The translations under genes were made by a program, and so were the position numbers. The notes beneath the pieces were generated by a model. That model saw only the letters and a list, made by a program, of their open reading frames with translations. It had not been told where the DNA came from and made no database searches. 64,000 nucleotides of DNA from an uncultured Mycoplasma sp. (lineage in GTDB: Bacteria > Bacillota_I > Bacilli_A > RF39 > UBA660): the NCBI GenBank assembly GCA_946554525.1, contig CAMNSE010000001.1:116969-180968 (forward strand), in the 5' to 3' direction. Positions within the stretch are counted from its first letter, which is position 1; each line of letters starts with the position of its first letter. Below, in pieces: positions 50,896 through 59,876 of the stretch.

Positions 50896-52207
50896 GCCTT
50901 TCGTGTGGGCTCCGCTCTCTAAGAAACAGTTAAAGATATTGTCGTGGTGGGCTGACGGTAGTCCTTATAAGGATTATGACGGCGTTATAGCTGACGGTGC
51001 TGTTAGATCGGGTAAAACTATCTCTATGGCTCCCTCTTTCGTATTATGGGCTATGACAAACTTTGACGGTGTAGATTTCGCACTATGTGGTAAGACAATA
51101 GGTTCTTTACGACGTAATGTTATCAATACTCTAAAGAAACAGATTCTAACTTTAGGTTATAAGTACGAGGAACGTCGTACAGATAACTTGATTATAGTTT
51201 ATAAAGGAGATTCATATAACAACTTCTACTTATTCGGTGGCAAGGACGAATCTTCACAGGATTTAATCCAAGGTATGACACTAGCAGGTGTCTTTTTTGA
51301 CGAAGTGGCACTTATGCCTTACTCTTTCGTAGATCAAGCTATGGCTCGTTGTTCTATTGAGGGTGCTAAGTATTGGTTTAACTGTAACCCTAAGAATCCG
51401 AACCATTGGTTTAAGACTGACTTTATAGATAAAGCCAAAGAAAAGAGATTCTTATACTTACACTTTACTATGGACGACAATCTTACTCTATCTGAAAAGG
51501 TTAAGCTACGTTATAAGAGAATGTTTGCTGGTGTATTCTATAAGCGTAATGTTGAGGGATTATGGGTTACTGCTGAGGGACGTATTTATACAACCTTTGA
51601 CGATAGCCGTGTTATCTCTTATGACGAGTTCTTAGAAAGATATAGCAAAGATGTTATTGCTGCTTATATCGGTGTTGACTTTGGAGGAAATAAGTCCGCT
51701 ACTTCCTTTACTCTTACTTTAGTAACAAGAAGTTTCAAGGAAGTTATTATTGTTGACGAATGGTATCACAAAGAAGAACTAACTCCTAAACAGTTGGAGA
51801 CAAACTTTGTCGAGTTCGTTACTAACTCTTTTCATAAGTTCCCGCAGCTGCATGATGTATATTGTGATAGTGCCGAGCAGATCCTTATTAGTGGATTGAA
51901 AACAGCACTCCTAAAAGCAAAATACACAGACACTAAGGGTATTTTAAGAGGTTACCCTATAATGATTCACAATGCTTTAAAGAATGAGATTATAGACCGT
52001 ATCAGATTCACTACTGCTATGTTCGGTCAAGATAGATTGTGGGTTGTTAAGGAAAAATGTCCGAATACTATATCTGCGTTTGATAATGCGGTATGGGACG
52101 AGGAAGAAATAGACGACGTTCGTTTGGACGACGGAAACTACAACATAGACTCTCTCGATAGTTTCGAGTATTCAATAGAAAAACAAATGAAAATAATTTT
52201 ACGATAA
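50864..52207 (+). CDS. Terminase large subunit
   Basis: 447 residues: ATPase with Walker A GAVRSGKT and Walker B GVFFDE, coupling motif and NPNHWFK segment, then an RNase H-like nuclease with YIGVDFGG, YCDSAE and DDVRLDDG acidic residues. It packages DNA into proheads. Confidence 0.97.
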   Translation: MLKIKKKRHSKPFVWAPLSKKQLKILSWWADGSPYKDYDGVIADGAVRSGKTISMAPSFVLWAMTNFDGVDFALCGKTIGSLRRNVINTLKKQILTLGYKYEERRTDNLIIVYKGDSYNNFYLFGGKDESSQDLIQGMTLAGVFFDEVALMPYSFVDQAMARCSIEGAKYWFNCNPKNPNHWFKTDFIDKAKEKRFLYLHFTMDDNLTLSEKVKLRYKRMFAGVFYKRNVEGLWVTAEGRIYTTFDDSRVISYDEFLERYSKDVIAAYIGVDFGGNKSATSFTLTLVTRSFKEVIIVDEWYHKEELTPKQLETNFVEFVTNSFHKFPQLHDVYCDSAEQILISGLKTALLKAKYTDTKGILRGYPIMIHNALKNEIIDRIRFTTAMFGQDRLWVVKEKCPNTISAFDNAVWDEEEIDDVRLDDGNYNIDSLDSFEYSIEKQMKIILR

Positions 52208-52218
52208 GGAGGTATTTT

Positions 52219-53565
52219 ATGAATATAATTATTGAATATTTAAGAAGCCTAGGTTACAATATAGATTCCGATTATTACGGCTATATCAATACATGGCGTG
52301 AGTGGTACGCTGGTAAAGTAAAAAAGTTCCACTCTTACAAACAGTATAATGGTAAGAAGCAAGTACCAAGAGAACGATATACTCTAGGTATGGCTAAGAA
52401 AGGTTGTGAGGACTGGGCTAATAAGCTCATGAGTGAAAAAGTAACTATCTCTACTACCGACCAGAATACTTTAGACGAGATACTAGAAAGGAATAACTTT
52501 TGGCTTAACTCTAACCAGTTAGTTGAAAAGACGTTTGCCTTAGGTACTGGTGCTTTTATAGAGTATAAAGCTGGAGACCAACCAGTTATTGATTATGTAG
52601 TCGCACCTATGATATTCCCTCTTAAGTGGAACAAGGGCGAGATATTAGATTGTGCCTTTGCTAGTATTATAGAATCCGGAGAACAAAAGACATTCTACAT
52701 AAATATACATAAGCAAATTGGTTCTAGATTCTGTGTAGAAAATAAAATCATAGTTGCTAACAATGACGGTACGTTTCAAGAGGGAGTACTACCTAAGAAT
52801 GTTATGCCAGTAGTATGGAATGATGTAAAAACATTCCAGATCATAAAACCTAACATAGTTAATAATATCAATATGGATCATCCTATGGGAATGGCTATCT
52901 TTGCTAACGCTATTGACGAAATGAAAACAATAGATCTTATCTATGATAGTTATAAGAATGAGTTTAATCTTGGTAAGAAGCGTATCTTTGTTAAAAGTGG
53001 TGCTCTTAATGTTGACTTAGAAAATGGAGACGCTGTTCCAGTATTCGACGAGAACGATATAGAGTTCTATGCTATGCCAGACGAAGACGGTACGGAAATG
53101 ATAAAAGAATCCAAGTTCGATATAAGAGCCGAAGCTCATGACACAGGATTACAGACTAATCTTAACTTGTATGGTAAGAAAATTGGATTCGGAGATAATG
53201 GCTATAAATGGGAAAAAGGACAAGTAAAGACAGCTACTGAGACTATAAGCGATAACTCTGAGATGTTTAGGAACATTCAAAAACACGAGGTTATCTTAGA
53301 ACCAGCTCTTATAGGTATGGTACAAGCTCTTATGTACTTAAAAAATGGTAAGACATATACTGGAGATACAACAATAAACTTTGACGATTCTATTATCGAA
53401 GATATGGCAGAAGTAAAACGTCAAGCTATGATCGAGTATAATGCTGGAATCATTGATAAAGTAGAATATTATGTTCGTGTGTATAAGATTACAGAAGACG
53501 AAGCCATTAAGAAAATAGAAGTCATGGAATCACGTAAGCCTAAAGAAGTTACATACGAGGTATAG
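52219..53565 (+). CDS. Portal protein
   Basis: 448 residues in the SPP1 gp6-like family: an early NTWREWYAGKVKKFHSY, a middle LWN/IIKPN region and a C-terminal GDTTINFDDSIIEDMAEVKRQAM. It forms the dodecameric ring at the DNA entry vertex. AAGGAGG precedes the ATG. Confidence 0.92.
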   Translation: MNIIIEYLRSLGYNIDSDYYGYINTWREWYAGKVKKFHSYKQYNGKKQVPRERYTLGMAKKGCEDWANKLMSEKVTISTTDQNTLDEILERNNFWLNSNQLVEKTFALGTGAFIEYKAGDQPVIDYVVAPMIFPLKWNKGEILDCAFASIIESGEQKTFYINIHKQIGSRFCVENKIIVANNDGTFQEGVLPKNVMPVVWNDVKTFQIIKPNIVNNINMDHPMGMAIFANAIDEMKTIDLIYDSYKNEFNLGKKRIFVKSGALNVDLENGDAVPVFDENDIEFYAMPDEDGTEMIKESKFDIRAEAHDTGLQTNLNLYGKKIGFGDNGYKWEKGQVKTATETISDNSEMFRNIQKHEVILEPALIGMVQALMYLKNGKTYTGDTTINFDDSIIEDMAEVKRQAMIEYNAGIIDKVEYYVRVYKITEDEAIKKIEVMESRKPKEVTYEV

Positions 53566-53568
53566 TGT

Positions 53569-55125
53569 ATGCAAGACGACAAGTATTTACAAGAACTGTA
53601 CGAGAATATCGAAGCAGAACTCTTACGTAATATTGCCAGTCGTTTAGATGTTGACGAGATTGACGGTGGTACTGTTGAGTGGCACACTAGGAAACTTAAT
53701 GAACTAGGAATGTTACATTCAGAGAATATTAAGGTACTAGCCAAGTATTCTGGTAAGACTGAATCAGAGATAAGATCCATGTTAAAGAAAGCTGGTTACG
53801 GAAATATAGAGGAATCTGCGTTCAAAGAGGCTTACTCTAAAGGTACGCTACCATATAAGCCAGTATCTTTAATGAAGTCAGAAGAATTAAAAGCTATTCT
53901 CAATACTTCTATTACTAACTCTGTTGATTCATTTAATCTAGTCAATACTACCGCTTTAGAAAGTGCTAACGAGGAATATTTAAAGATTATCAATCAAGTA
54001 TATCTTGAAACTACACAGGGTATTTATGATTACAATACATCTATGAGAAAAGCTACCACTCGTCTTGCTGAAAAAGGTATCAAAGGTGCTAGTTATATGC
54101 GTAATGACGGAACTAAAATTATTAGAACCCTAGAGAGTGCTGTTCGTATGCAGATAATAACAGCTAACAATCAATGTATGTCTGCTATGCAAGAACAACG
54201 TGCTAAGGAATGGGGATCTAACCTTGTAGAAGTATCTTTTCACATGGGAGCCCGTCCTAGCCATGCTGTTTGGCAAGGTAAGATTTATATGTTGGAGGGT
54301 TCTAGTGATAAATACCCTAACTTTTATGAGGCTACTGGCTATGGTAAAGTTGACGGTCTGGCTGGTGTTAACTGTCGCCATACTTTCTACCCCTATTTAG
54401 AGGGCGTGTCAGAACAATCTTATAAACATTACAATCTTAATGAAAATAAGGAGCAATACGAGTTGAATCAGAAGCAGCGACTACTAGAACGTAAGATTCG
54501 TATTGAGAAACAAAAGATTGTTGTTGCAGAACAGACTGGAGATAAGATTCTTTTAGAAAAAGCCAGTATCAAGTTAAAAGAACGCAGACAGGATTTAAAA
54601 GACTTTATCGAAGATAATAACCTTATGCGTGATACTTCGAGAGAGTTTAAGTATGGATTCAATCGTTCTATGTCTCAAAAAGCTACTAGCATAAGTCGTA
54701 GCGTTGAAAATAAAGCAAATATGATGTATAATCTAGGTAGTACGGAGAATAATGTAAAAGAATACTTACGGGACGCTCCTATTCGTGAGAAAATTAGCAA
54801 AGATTATGAGTTAGACAAATATGTTGATTCTAAGTGGAATAAACACGATCCAACTTCTAAGACTTATGACGGTATGTCTAGTCAAGTAACAGTAACTAAA
54901 CAAGAAGCTATTGATCTTGTCAAAAAGTATGCTGGTACTGGTAAGTTAGAACGTAATCTTAAAGACGGTGTATGGAAACATAAAGAAGTTGTAGTCTCTG
55001 ATAAGGTTGTTGGTAAAGTGTTAGACTTAGACAATAACTGGGTTGATACTAACGCATTTAAAATACATTATTCTAAACGTGGAGTACACATTGTACCTAC
55101 TCTAAAAGGAAGTGATAAGAAATGA
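53569..55125 (+). CDS. Minor capsid (MuF-type) protein with C-terminal Ntox50-like toxin domain
   Basis: 518 residues. The first 290 match phage minor capsid protein 2/MuF proteins (ATTRLAEKGIKGASYMRNDG, FHMGARPSHAVWQGK, GVNCRHTFYPYLEG). After a coiled coil (about 300-350), the last 120 residues read as a polymorphic-toxin type 50 domain: DLVKKYAGTGKL, GVWKHKEVV and FKIHYSKRGVHIVPT. Such MuF-toxin fusions are thought to be injected or used between bacteria. The next gene is a candidate immunity protein. The domain call is from memory of family motifs. Confidence 0.85.
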   Translation: MQDDKYLQELYENIEAELLRNIASRLDVDEIDGGTVEWHTRKLNELGMLHSENIKVLAKYSGKTESEIRSMLKKAGYGNIEESAFKEAYSKGTLPYKPVSLMKSEELKAILNTSITNSVDSFNLVNTTALESANEEYLKIINQVYLETTQGIYDYNTSMRKATTRLAEKGIKGASYMRNDGTKIIRTLESAVRMQIITANNQCMSAMQEQRAKEWGSNLVEVSFHMGARPSHAVWQGKIYMLEGSSDKYPNFYEATGYGKVDGLAGVNCRHTFYPYLEGVSEQSYKHYNLNENKEQYELNQKQRLLERKIRIEKQKIVVAEQTGDKILLEKASIKLKERRQDLKDFIEDNNLMRDTSREFKYGFNRSMSQKATSISRSVENKANMMYNLGSTENNVKEYLRDAPIREKISKDYELDKYVDSKWNKHDPTSKTYDGMSSQVTVTKQEAIDLVKKYAGTGKLERNLKDGVWKHKEVVVSDKVVGKVLDLDNNWVDTNAFKIHYSKRGVHIVPTLKGSDKK

Positions 55126-55325
55126 CAGAACTAGAGTTTTTAAAGTTTTATGATAAAAATGTAAAAGTTATACTTAATGACGGTACGATTGTAACAGGTT
55201 ATGTATATACCTTTACTCGTTCTGTTGATAGTGATAGTGGTATCGCTTCTCTTTCCTTGGAATCTAGCGACGGCTATATCGAAATCATGCAAAATGATGT
55301 TAAAAAAATAACTATTACACCTTGA
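55122..55325 (+). CDS. Small Sm/SH3-like protein, candidate immunity partner
   Basis: 67 residues, nearly all beta (LKFYDKNVKVILNDGTIVTGYVYTF...DGYIEIMQNDVKKI), with the look of a small Sm-like barrel. The ATG overlaps the toxin-bearing gene by 4 bp (ATGA), so the two are made together. In MuF-toxin loci an immunity gene often follows; that role is inferred. Confidence 0.7.
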   Translation: MTELEFLKFYDKNVKVILNDGTIVTGYVYTFTRSVDSDSGIASLSLESSDGYIEIMQNDVKKITITP

Positions 55326-55362
55326 TTACACTTTATTAGTGTTATTATGGTATCGTGATAAT
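55314..55362 (+). promoter_or_regulatory. Late-control element, copy 2
   Basis: ATTACAC (55314-55320), 4 nt, ATTACAC (55325-55331), 6 nt, AGTG, 5 nt, ATGGTAT (55347-55353), C, GTG, ATAAT. Spacing up to GTG is identical to copy 1. A terminator hairpin begins 11 bp later, and the scaffold/capsid genes follow. Confidence 0.7.
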
Positions 55363-55372
55363 TTACAATGAA

Positions 55373-55395
55373 AACTAGCTAAGGCTGGTTTTTTT
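55373..55395 (+). terminator. Terminator directly after control element 2
   Basis: AACTAGC-TAAG-GCTGGTT 7-bp stem and a seven-T run. It either ends the packaging operon or is read through under phage control. Confidence 0.8.
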
Positions 55396-55490
55396 AGTTG
55401 ATTATACGCTTACTCGATTACAAGAGAATAAAACGGTTGGTTCGACTTTACTGCCTACAAGCAGAATAAAAACTGAGAGGAGAAGATAAT

Positions 55491-56054
55491 ATGGATTGGT
55501 TAAAAGAGATTTTAACAAACGCAGGAGTTGAAGACGAAAAAGTATCTAGTGTAGTAGAAAATGTTAAAAAGGAAGTTCCTAAGTATTATGTACCTAAGAA
55601 TGACTTTAACGAAAAAGTAACAGAGGTTAACACTCTTACTACTGAAAAGACTACACTTACTAAACAGTTAGAAGATTTAAAGAAAGTTGATCCTACTAAG
55701 TTACAAGAAACTATTGACGAGTTACAAAAGACTAATAAAGAATTAGAAGACAATAGCAAGAAAGAAATAGCTGACGTAAAACGTATGAGTGCTATTGATT
55801 TAGCAATCGCTAACTCTAAAACTATTGACGCTGTATCTTTAAAGGCTCATTTGAACTTAGACAATATTTCTTATGACGAGAAAACAGGAACACTTAAAGG
55901 GATCGACGAACAAATTAGTACGATTCGTGAATCTAAAAAATACTTATTCGAGGAAGCTCCTACTGACGGAGGTATGCCACAAGGAGGAATACCACCAAAA
56001 GAAAAAACTATTGACGACGAAATCCGTGAGAATATTTACGGCGAGTCAAAATAA
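55491..56054 (+). CDS. Capsid scaffolding protein (GP20-like)
   Basis: 187 residues, mostly coiled coil (KNDFNEKVTEVNTLTTEKTTLTKQLEDLKK), with the GP20-family end DLAIANSKTIDAVSLKAHLNLDNI. It guides prohead assembly and is expelled or cleaved later. Gene order before the major capsid gene is classic. GGAGG precedes the ATG. Confidence 0.9.
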   Translation: MDWLKEILTNAGVEDEKVSSVVENVKKEVPKYYVPKNDFNEKVTEVNTLTTEKTTLTKQLEDLKKVDPTKLQETIDELQKTNKELEDNSKKEIADVKRMSAIDLAIANSKTIDAVSLKAHLNLDNISYDEKTGTLKGIDEQISTIRESKKYLFEEAPTDGGMPQGGIPPKEKTIDDEIRENIYGESK

Positions 56055-56070
56055 TTAAGGAGGAATTATT

Positions 56071-57051
56071 ATGGCTATTACATTAGCACAAGCACAAAAC
56101 TTATCTCAAAGTAAGTTAACTAACAAGATTGTTGACGAGTTTAGAAAATGCCCTTTATTGGACGCTATTCCATTCGACAATACTGTTAAGCCACAAGGTG
56201 GTAAAACTCTAGCTTATGTGTTTAATAAAATTACAACACAACCTAAAGCTGGAGCTCGTAAAATCAATGGAGAGTACACTTCTCAAGAAACTGTAACTAC
56301 TCCAGAAACCGTAGTGTTAAAAGTTATGGGTGGAGCTTATGAGCTAGACCGTGTAATTGCTGCGGACGAAAAGCAAGTTGTAGATCACGTTCAATTTCAA
56401 TCTACACAAAAAGCTAAAGCTACAAGAGCTTATTTCTTGGATCAATTTATCAATGGAGACGTTGCTGTTGACGCTGACGGATTCGACGGAATTGATAAAG
56501 CTGTAAAAGGCACAGTTACTGAACGTAATACAGACAGTACTTTAGATTTATCTAACTCTGCTGCTATCGACAGTAACTATAAGACTTTCTTATACGAACT
56601 TCGTAGAATGGAAGCTAAAATGGTTGAAAAACCAACTCACTACTTAATGAATAGTGATATGTACGCTGTTTTCCAAACTATCGCTGATAGAGTTCCTAAT
56701 ATTCGTTATGATAAAGACGCTTTCGGAGAAGAAATTATCAAATACGGCAAGGCTGTATTAGTTGATATGGGAGACAAACCCGGTTCTGACGATACTACTG
56801 GAGAAACTAATCCTATCGTAGCAAATGCAGCTAACGGGGAAACATCTCTATACGCTGTTGTACTAGGAGAAGATAAGGTTCACGGTGTAAGCCCAGACGG
56901 TAACGAAGTTATCAAACATTACTACCCAGACTTTAAGACTGCTGGAGCAGTTAAAAAAGGCGAAGTTGAAATGGTTGGAGCTATTGCTGTTGAAACTACT
57001 AGGGCTGTTGGTGTTATCAGAAAAATCAAAGTTGTTGAAGCAACTGCATAA
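56071..57051 (+). CDS. Major capsid protein
   Basis: 326 residues; MAITLAQAQNLSQSKLTNKIVDEFRKCPLLDAIPFDN followed by a long beta-rich body typical of HK97-fold coats found next to GP20 scaffolds. The gene is followed by a partial terminator, which would raise its dose relative to downstream genes. Confidence 0.9.
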   Translation: MAITLAQAQNLSQSKLTNKIVDEFRKCPLLDAIPFDNTVKPQGGKTLAYVFNKITTQPKAGARKINGEYTSQETVTTPETVVLKVMGGAYELDRVIAADEKQVVDHVQFQSTQKAKATRAYFLDQFINGDVAVDADGFDGIDKAVKGTVTERNTDSTLDLSNSAAIDSNYKTFLYELRRMEAKMVEKPTHYLMNSDMYAVFQTIADRVPNIRYDKDAFGEEIIKYGKAVLVDMGDKPGSDDTTGETNPIVANAANGETSLYAVVLGEDKVHGVSPDGNEVIKHYYPDFKTAGAVKKGEVEMVGAIAVETTRAVGVIRKIKVVEATA

Positions 57052-57053
57052 GA

Positions 57054-57090
57054 AAAACCTTTCTCTTAATCGGGAAAGGTTTTCAATTTT
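57054..57090 (+). terminator. Terminator/attenuator after the major capsid gene
   Basis: AAAACCTTTC/GAAAGGTTTT 10-bp stem followed by CAATTTT; a weak T run suggests partial read-through. Confidence 0.7.
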
Positions 57091-57105
57091 ATAAGGAGGA
57101 AAATT

Positions 57106-57567
57106 ATGTTTAAAATAAACGCACCAGAAAAACATTATAAAGGTGTTACAAGCGGAATAGTATTCGTTAACGGTACTGCTACTGCTGAACTAGACACTTT
57201 TAGTAAGGACTGGTTTTTAAGCAAAGGTTATACTTTAGAAGAAATTAAAGATACTCCTACTGCTAAAGCTGGAGCACCTGTTGAGGATCCAGAAGCTGGT
57301 AAAAATACTGGCAACCAAGAAAAGCCTGTTACCAAAGCTGAACTTTTAGAAAAAGCTAAAGCTCTAGGTATTGAGGTTAAAAGTAAAGCTACAAACGCTG
57401 AACTTGAAAAACTTATCGCTGATAAAGAGGCAGAGATTGCAGCTGCTGAATTAAAAGCACAAGAAGAACTAAAGAACTCTGGGGCTGAGGATCCAGAAGC
57501 TGGAACACCTGTTGAGGATCCAGAAGCTGGTACACAAGGAAACGGAGATTCTGAGAAAGGAGAATAA
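57106..57567 (+). CDS. Phage protein with HeH/SAP-like motif and acidic repeats
   Basis: 153 residues: a beta N-terminus, then TKAELLEKAKALGIEVKSKA (a HeH/SAP-like DNA-binding helix pair) flanked by copies of VEDPEAG. Proteins like this follow capsid genes and may coat or stabilise heads. Not assigned further. Confidence 0.75.
   Translation: MFKINAPEKHYKGVTSGIVFVNGTATAELDTFSKDWFLSKGYTLEEIKDTPTAKAGAPVEDPEAGKNTGNQEKPVTKAELLEKAKALGIEVKSKATNAELEKLIADKEAEIAAAELKAQEELKNSGAEDPEAGTPVEDPEAGTQGNGDSEKGE
57283..57530 (+). repeat. Three copies of a 17-bp direct repeat
   Basis: GAGGATCCAGAAGCTGG at 57283-57299, 57487-57503 and 57514-57530 encodes EDPEAG each time. It is an in-gene repeat, not a mobile element. 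Confidence 0.85.
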
Positions 57568-57569
57568 TT

Positions 57570-57782
57570 ATGTATGTAGTTATTTCCCCCGACACTTCAT
57601 TCAATGGAGAGTTCGTTGGATTTAAGTTTAAAAATGGTAATTGTATCACAAAATTAGACGAGAATCTACGCTTATGGTTCAAAATGCTTGGTTTTAAGGT
57701 TGAAATACACAATAAACCAGAAAAAAAGAACGATAAGCCTATTACTGAGGACAAAAACGCAGAAGAAAACCAAGATAAGTAG
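57570..57782 (+). CDS. Phage small protein
   Basis: 70 residues: a beta-rich front (FNGEFVGFKFKNGNCITKLDE) and an acidic/basic disordered tail. It lies between the capsid-associated gene and the connector. Not recognised. Confidence 0.72.
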   Translation: MYVVISPDTSFNGEFVGFKFKNGNCITKLDENLRLWFKMLGFKVEIHNKPEKKNDKPITEDKNAEENQDK

Positions 57783-57790
57783 GTGGTTCT

Positions 57791-58183
57791 ATGAATTATA
57801 TTGATATTAAGTTCTATGAGGAGTTTACTAAAACTAAAATTGACGAAGATACTTTCGATCAATTAGTCGAAGTAGCTGCTAGAATAATAGACGATAAGAC
57901 AATGAATAGAGCCCCTAACTTTGATACTTTCCCCGACTTTGTTAAGGAAAGAATCCAGAAAGCTACTGCTAGTCAAGTTAAGAAACTTGTAAAAGACGGT
58001 GGCATGAACGCTATTGATAAGGCTAATTTAATGAGTGAATCTATTGGAAGTTATAACTACACTAAGGCTTCCAAAAGTGAAAAACAAGTGGAGACAATAA
58101 ACGGTATAGAAGTCAGTCCTATGGTTGATATTTACCTACGTCCTACTGGTTTATTGAATAGAAGTGTTAGAGGTGTTAGTTAA
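57791..58183 (+). CDS. Head-tail connector (gp6-like) protein
   Basis: 130 residues: helical, with VAARIIDDKTMNRAPNF and FVKERIQKATASQVKKLVKDGG, as in the connector adaptors that bind the portal. The position after the capsid genes supports this. It overlaps the next gene by 1 bp. Confidence 0.75.
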   Translation: MNYIDIKFYEEFTKTKIDEDTFDQLVEVAARIIDDKTMNRAPNFDTFPDFVKERIQKATASQVKKLVKDGGMNAIDKANLMSESIGSYNYTKASKSEKQVETINGIEVSPMVDIYLRPTGLLNRSVRGVS

Positions 58184-58569
58184 TGTTTCCCCACACTATT
58201 ACAGTATGGAATCAGATAGCCAGTAATCATACTGGCGGATTCACTTATCATAGAACTATTATCAAAAGTGTTAGATATGAGAGTATCATAGCAAAACAAT
58301 CCACTAAAGAGGGAGAATCAAACGCAAGTACTTTATTACTCTTTGTTTTCCCTACTGAAATGGTAAGCGATAGTATTTATATTGATCCAGAATCTTTTAA
58401 GGATTTAAAGGAATACAAAGGTGTCTTTACCTTTGATACTGATACCTATATAGGCTTAGGAGAGATTGATACTGTTTTACCTAGTGGAGAGCATTATTCT
58501 ATTGATAGTGTAACCAAGGTTAATGCCATGGGTAACGACATACATCATTTTGAAATAAAAGGCTCTTAA
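58183..58569 (+). CDS. Head closure/minor structural protein
   Basis: 128 residues, beta-rich (HTITVWNQIASNHTGGFTYHRTII...). Position suggests the head completion protein. Sequence similarity to a named family is not firm. Confidence 0.65.
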   Translation: MFPHTITVWNQIASNHTGGFTYHRTIIKSVRYESIIAKQSTKEGESNASTLLLFVFPTEMVSDSIYIDPESFKDLKEYKGVFTFDTDTYIGLGEIDTVLPSGEHYSIDSVTKVNAMGNDIHHFEIKGS

Positions 58570-58928
58570 TGAACGTTAAAGTCAATTTTGACGGTGCTAA
58601 AGTTGCTCGTTCTTTCAATAATGGTTATAGTCGAGCCCGTAAATGGTTAAAGAATGAAGTTGCTAAAGATACGAATGTATTTACTCCTATGTTATCTGGG
58701 GACTTACGAGAAAGTGTGATTCCAAGCATAGGATCGAACGACGACGAGTTAGTATGGAGTGTTGTATATGCAGCGTATCAATACTATGGTAGTTGGGCGG
58801 ACGGTACACACGTTATACAACGCCATTCACAACCCGGTACTGATATTCTTTATTTTGAAAAAGCTAAGGCGATTCATAAAGAAAAATGGGTACGAGTTGC
58901 TAGAAAATTAGCTGGAGGTAGATTATGA
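58569..58928 (+). CDS. Minor capsid/tail completion protein
   Basis: 119 residues; NGYSRARKWLKNEVAKDTNVFTPMLSGDLRESV and YAAYQYYGSWADGTH fit the minor capsid/HK97 gp10-like proteins next in order. The starts of the neighbours overlap by a few bases. Confidence 0.75.
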   Translation: MNVKVNFDGAKVARSFNNGYSRARKWLKNEVAKDTNVFTPMLSGDLRESVIPSIGSNDDELVWSVVYAAYQYYGSWADGTHVIQRHSQPGTDILYFEKAKAIHKEKWVRVARKLAGGRL

Positions 58929-59356
58929 ATAATAATAAAAGTACTGATGTACTTATCGTTAAGAATGTACTTGACTATCTAAACGAACGCCAAGAGGAAA
59001 TTGGACTTCCTTGTCCTATTGAGTTGGAAGATATTGCTCCTAAGGGATTATCAATGTCTTTACAACAAATAACTGGCGAGAAATACGTTCAAAAAGATAT
59101 AACTGGAGACGAAAGCGGAAGTTTCCCTTTTGCAATTTATTCTCAGAATACAAATGTTGATAAATTGGGTATCATACAACCATTATGGAATATATCTGAT
59201 TATTTCGACAAACATAATCAAGACATGGTTTTTAATGACGGTAAGTTAACCGTAAATATTGAAATGACTGGAACTCCCGGTCTTTTTTCAAGGACTAAAG
59301 ACGGTACAGTAACTTATCAAGCCATTTATAAAGTTGAATACTATAAGGAGGTATAA
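58925..59356 (+). CDS. Minor capsid/tail terminator-like protein
   Basis: 143 residues, alpha/beta (DVLIVKNVLDYLNERQEEIGLPCPIELEDIAPKGLSMSLQQITGEKYVQ...). By position just before the tail tube gene it is the likely tail terminator. Confidence 0.7.
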   Translation: MNNNKSTDVLIVKNVLDYLNERQEEIGLPCPIELEDIAPKGLSMSLQQITGEKYVQKDITGDESGSFPFAIYSQNTNVDKLGIIQPLWNISDYFDKHNQDMVFNDGKLTVNIEMTGTPGLFSRTKDGTVTYQAIYKVEYYKEV

Positions 59357-59358
59357 AT

Positions 59359-59859
59359 ATGAAGAAACCATTAGTAAGTAATCGTGTCCTTGTTATCGAC
59401 GATAAAAAAGGAACATCTGGAAAAGAAAATTACGTTCGTGTTGGTAAAGGATTTACTAACTTTACAAAAGCAAGTAACTCTACTATCGACCAAAAGTTTT
59501 ATATTGACGAAGCTGGTAAAGGTACGTCTAATAAAACAGGTATGCAAACAATCTACTCTTTAACTGGAGACAGAGTTGTTGGAGATCCTGCTAACGACTA
59601 TATTGTTAGTTGTTATGAAAAACTTGGAGACGACGTTATTACTACTGCCGTACAATACGACGAGTATGCTCCTGTTGCAGATCAAGCTGGGTGCTTTGAA
59701 GCTCAAAAGTTTGAATGTATGGTTAACTGTACTAACGACGGATCTGGAGACGGTGGTGCTGTTCTAGCTGTTGAAGCTGAAATCCACCAAAACGGACAAG
59801 AAATTAAAGGTTATTATAACCCTAGCACTAAAGAGTTTACTGCTGAAAGTGCTAACTAA
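59359..59859 (+). CDS. Major tail tube protein
   Basis: 166 residues, beta-rich with MKKPLVSNRVLVIDDKKGTSGKENYVRVGKGFTNF and a C-terminal EAEIHQNGQEIKGYYN. It builds the tail tube. AAGGAGG precedes the ATG. Order before the chaperone pair supports the call. Confidence 0.85.
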   Translation: MKKPLVSNRVLVIDDKKGTSGKENYVRVGKGFTNFTKASNSTIDQKFYIDEAGKGTSNKTGMQTIYSLTGDRVVGDPANDYIVSCYEKLGDDVITTAVQYDEYAPVADQAGCFEAQKFECMVNCTNDGSGDGGAVLAVEAEIHQNGQEIKGYYNPSTKEFTAESAN

Positions 59860-59876
59860 AATATGGAGGTAAAAAT

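Noticed and set aside
53569..55125. Reading the C-terminus of the MuF protein as ordinary head protein
   Set aside because: The IHYSK-GVHIVPT and KYAGTG motifs and the abrupt change after the coiled coil fit a toxin domain better.
57283..57530. Repeated GGATCC as a restriction-related signal
   Set aside because: All copies lie in the same EDPEAG coding repeat and are explained by repeat duplication.
57413..57862. 149-aa minus-strand frame in the tail/capsid module
   Set aside because: Antisense to three well-supported phage genes, no ribosome site, repeat-driven Leu/Gln composition.
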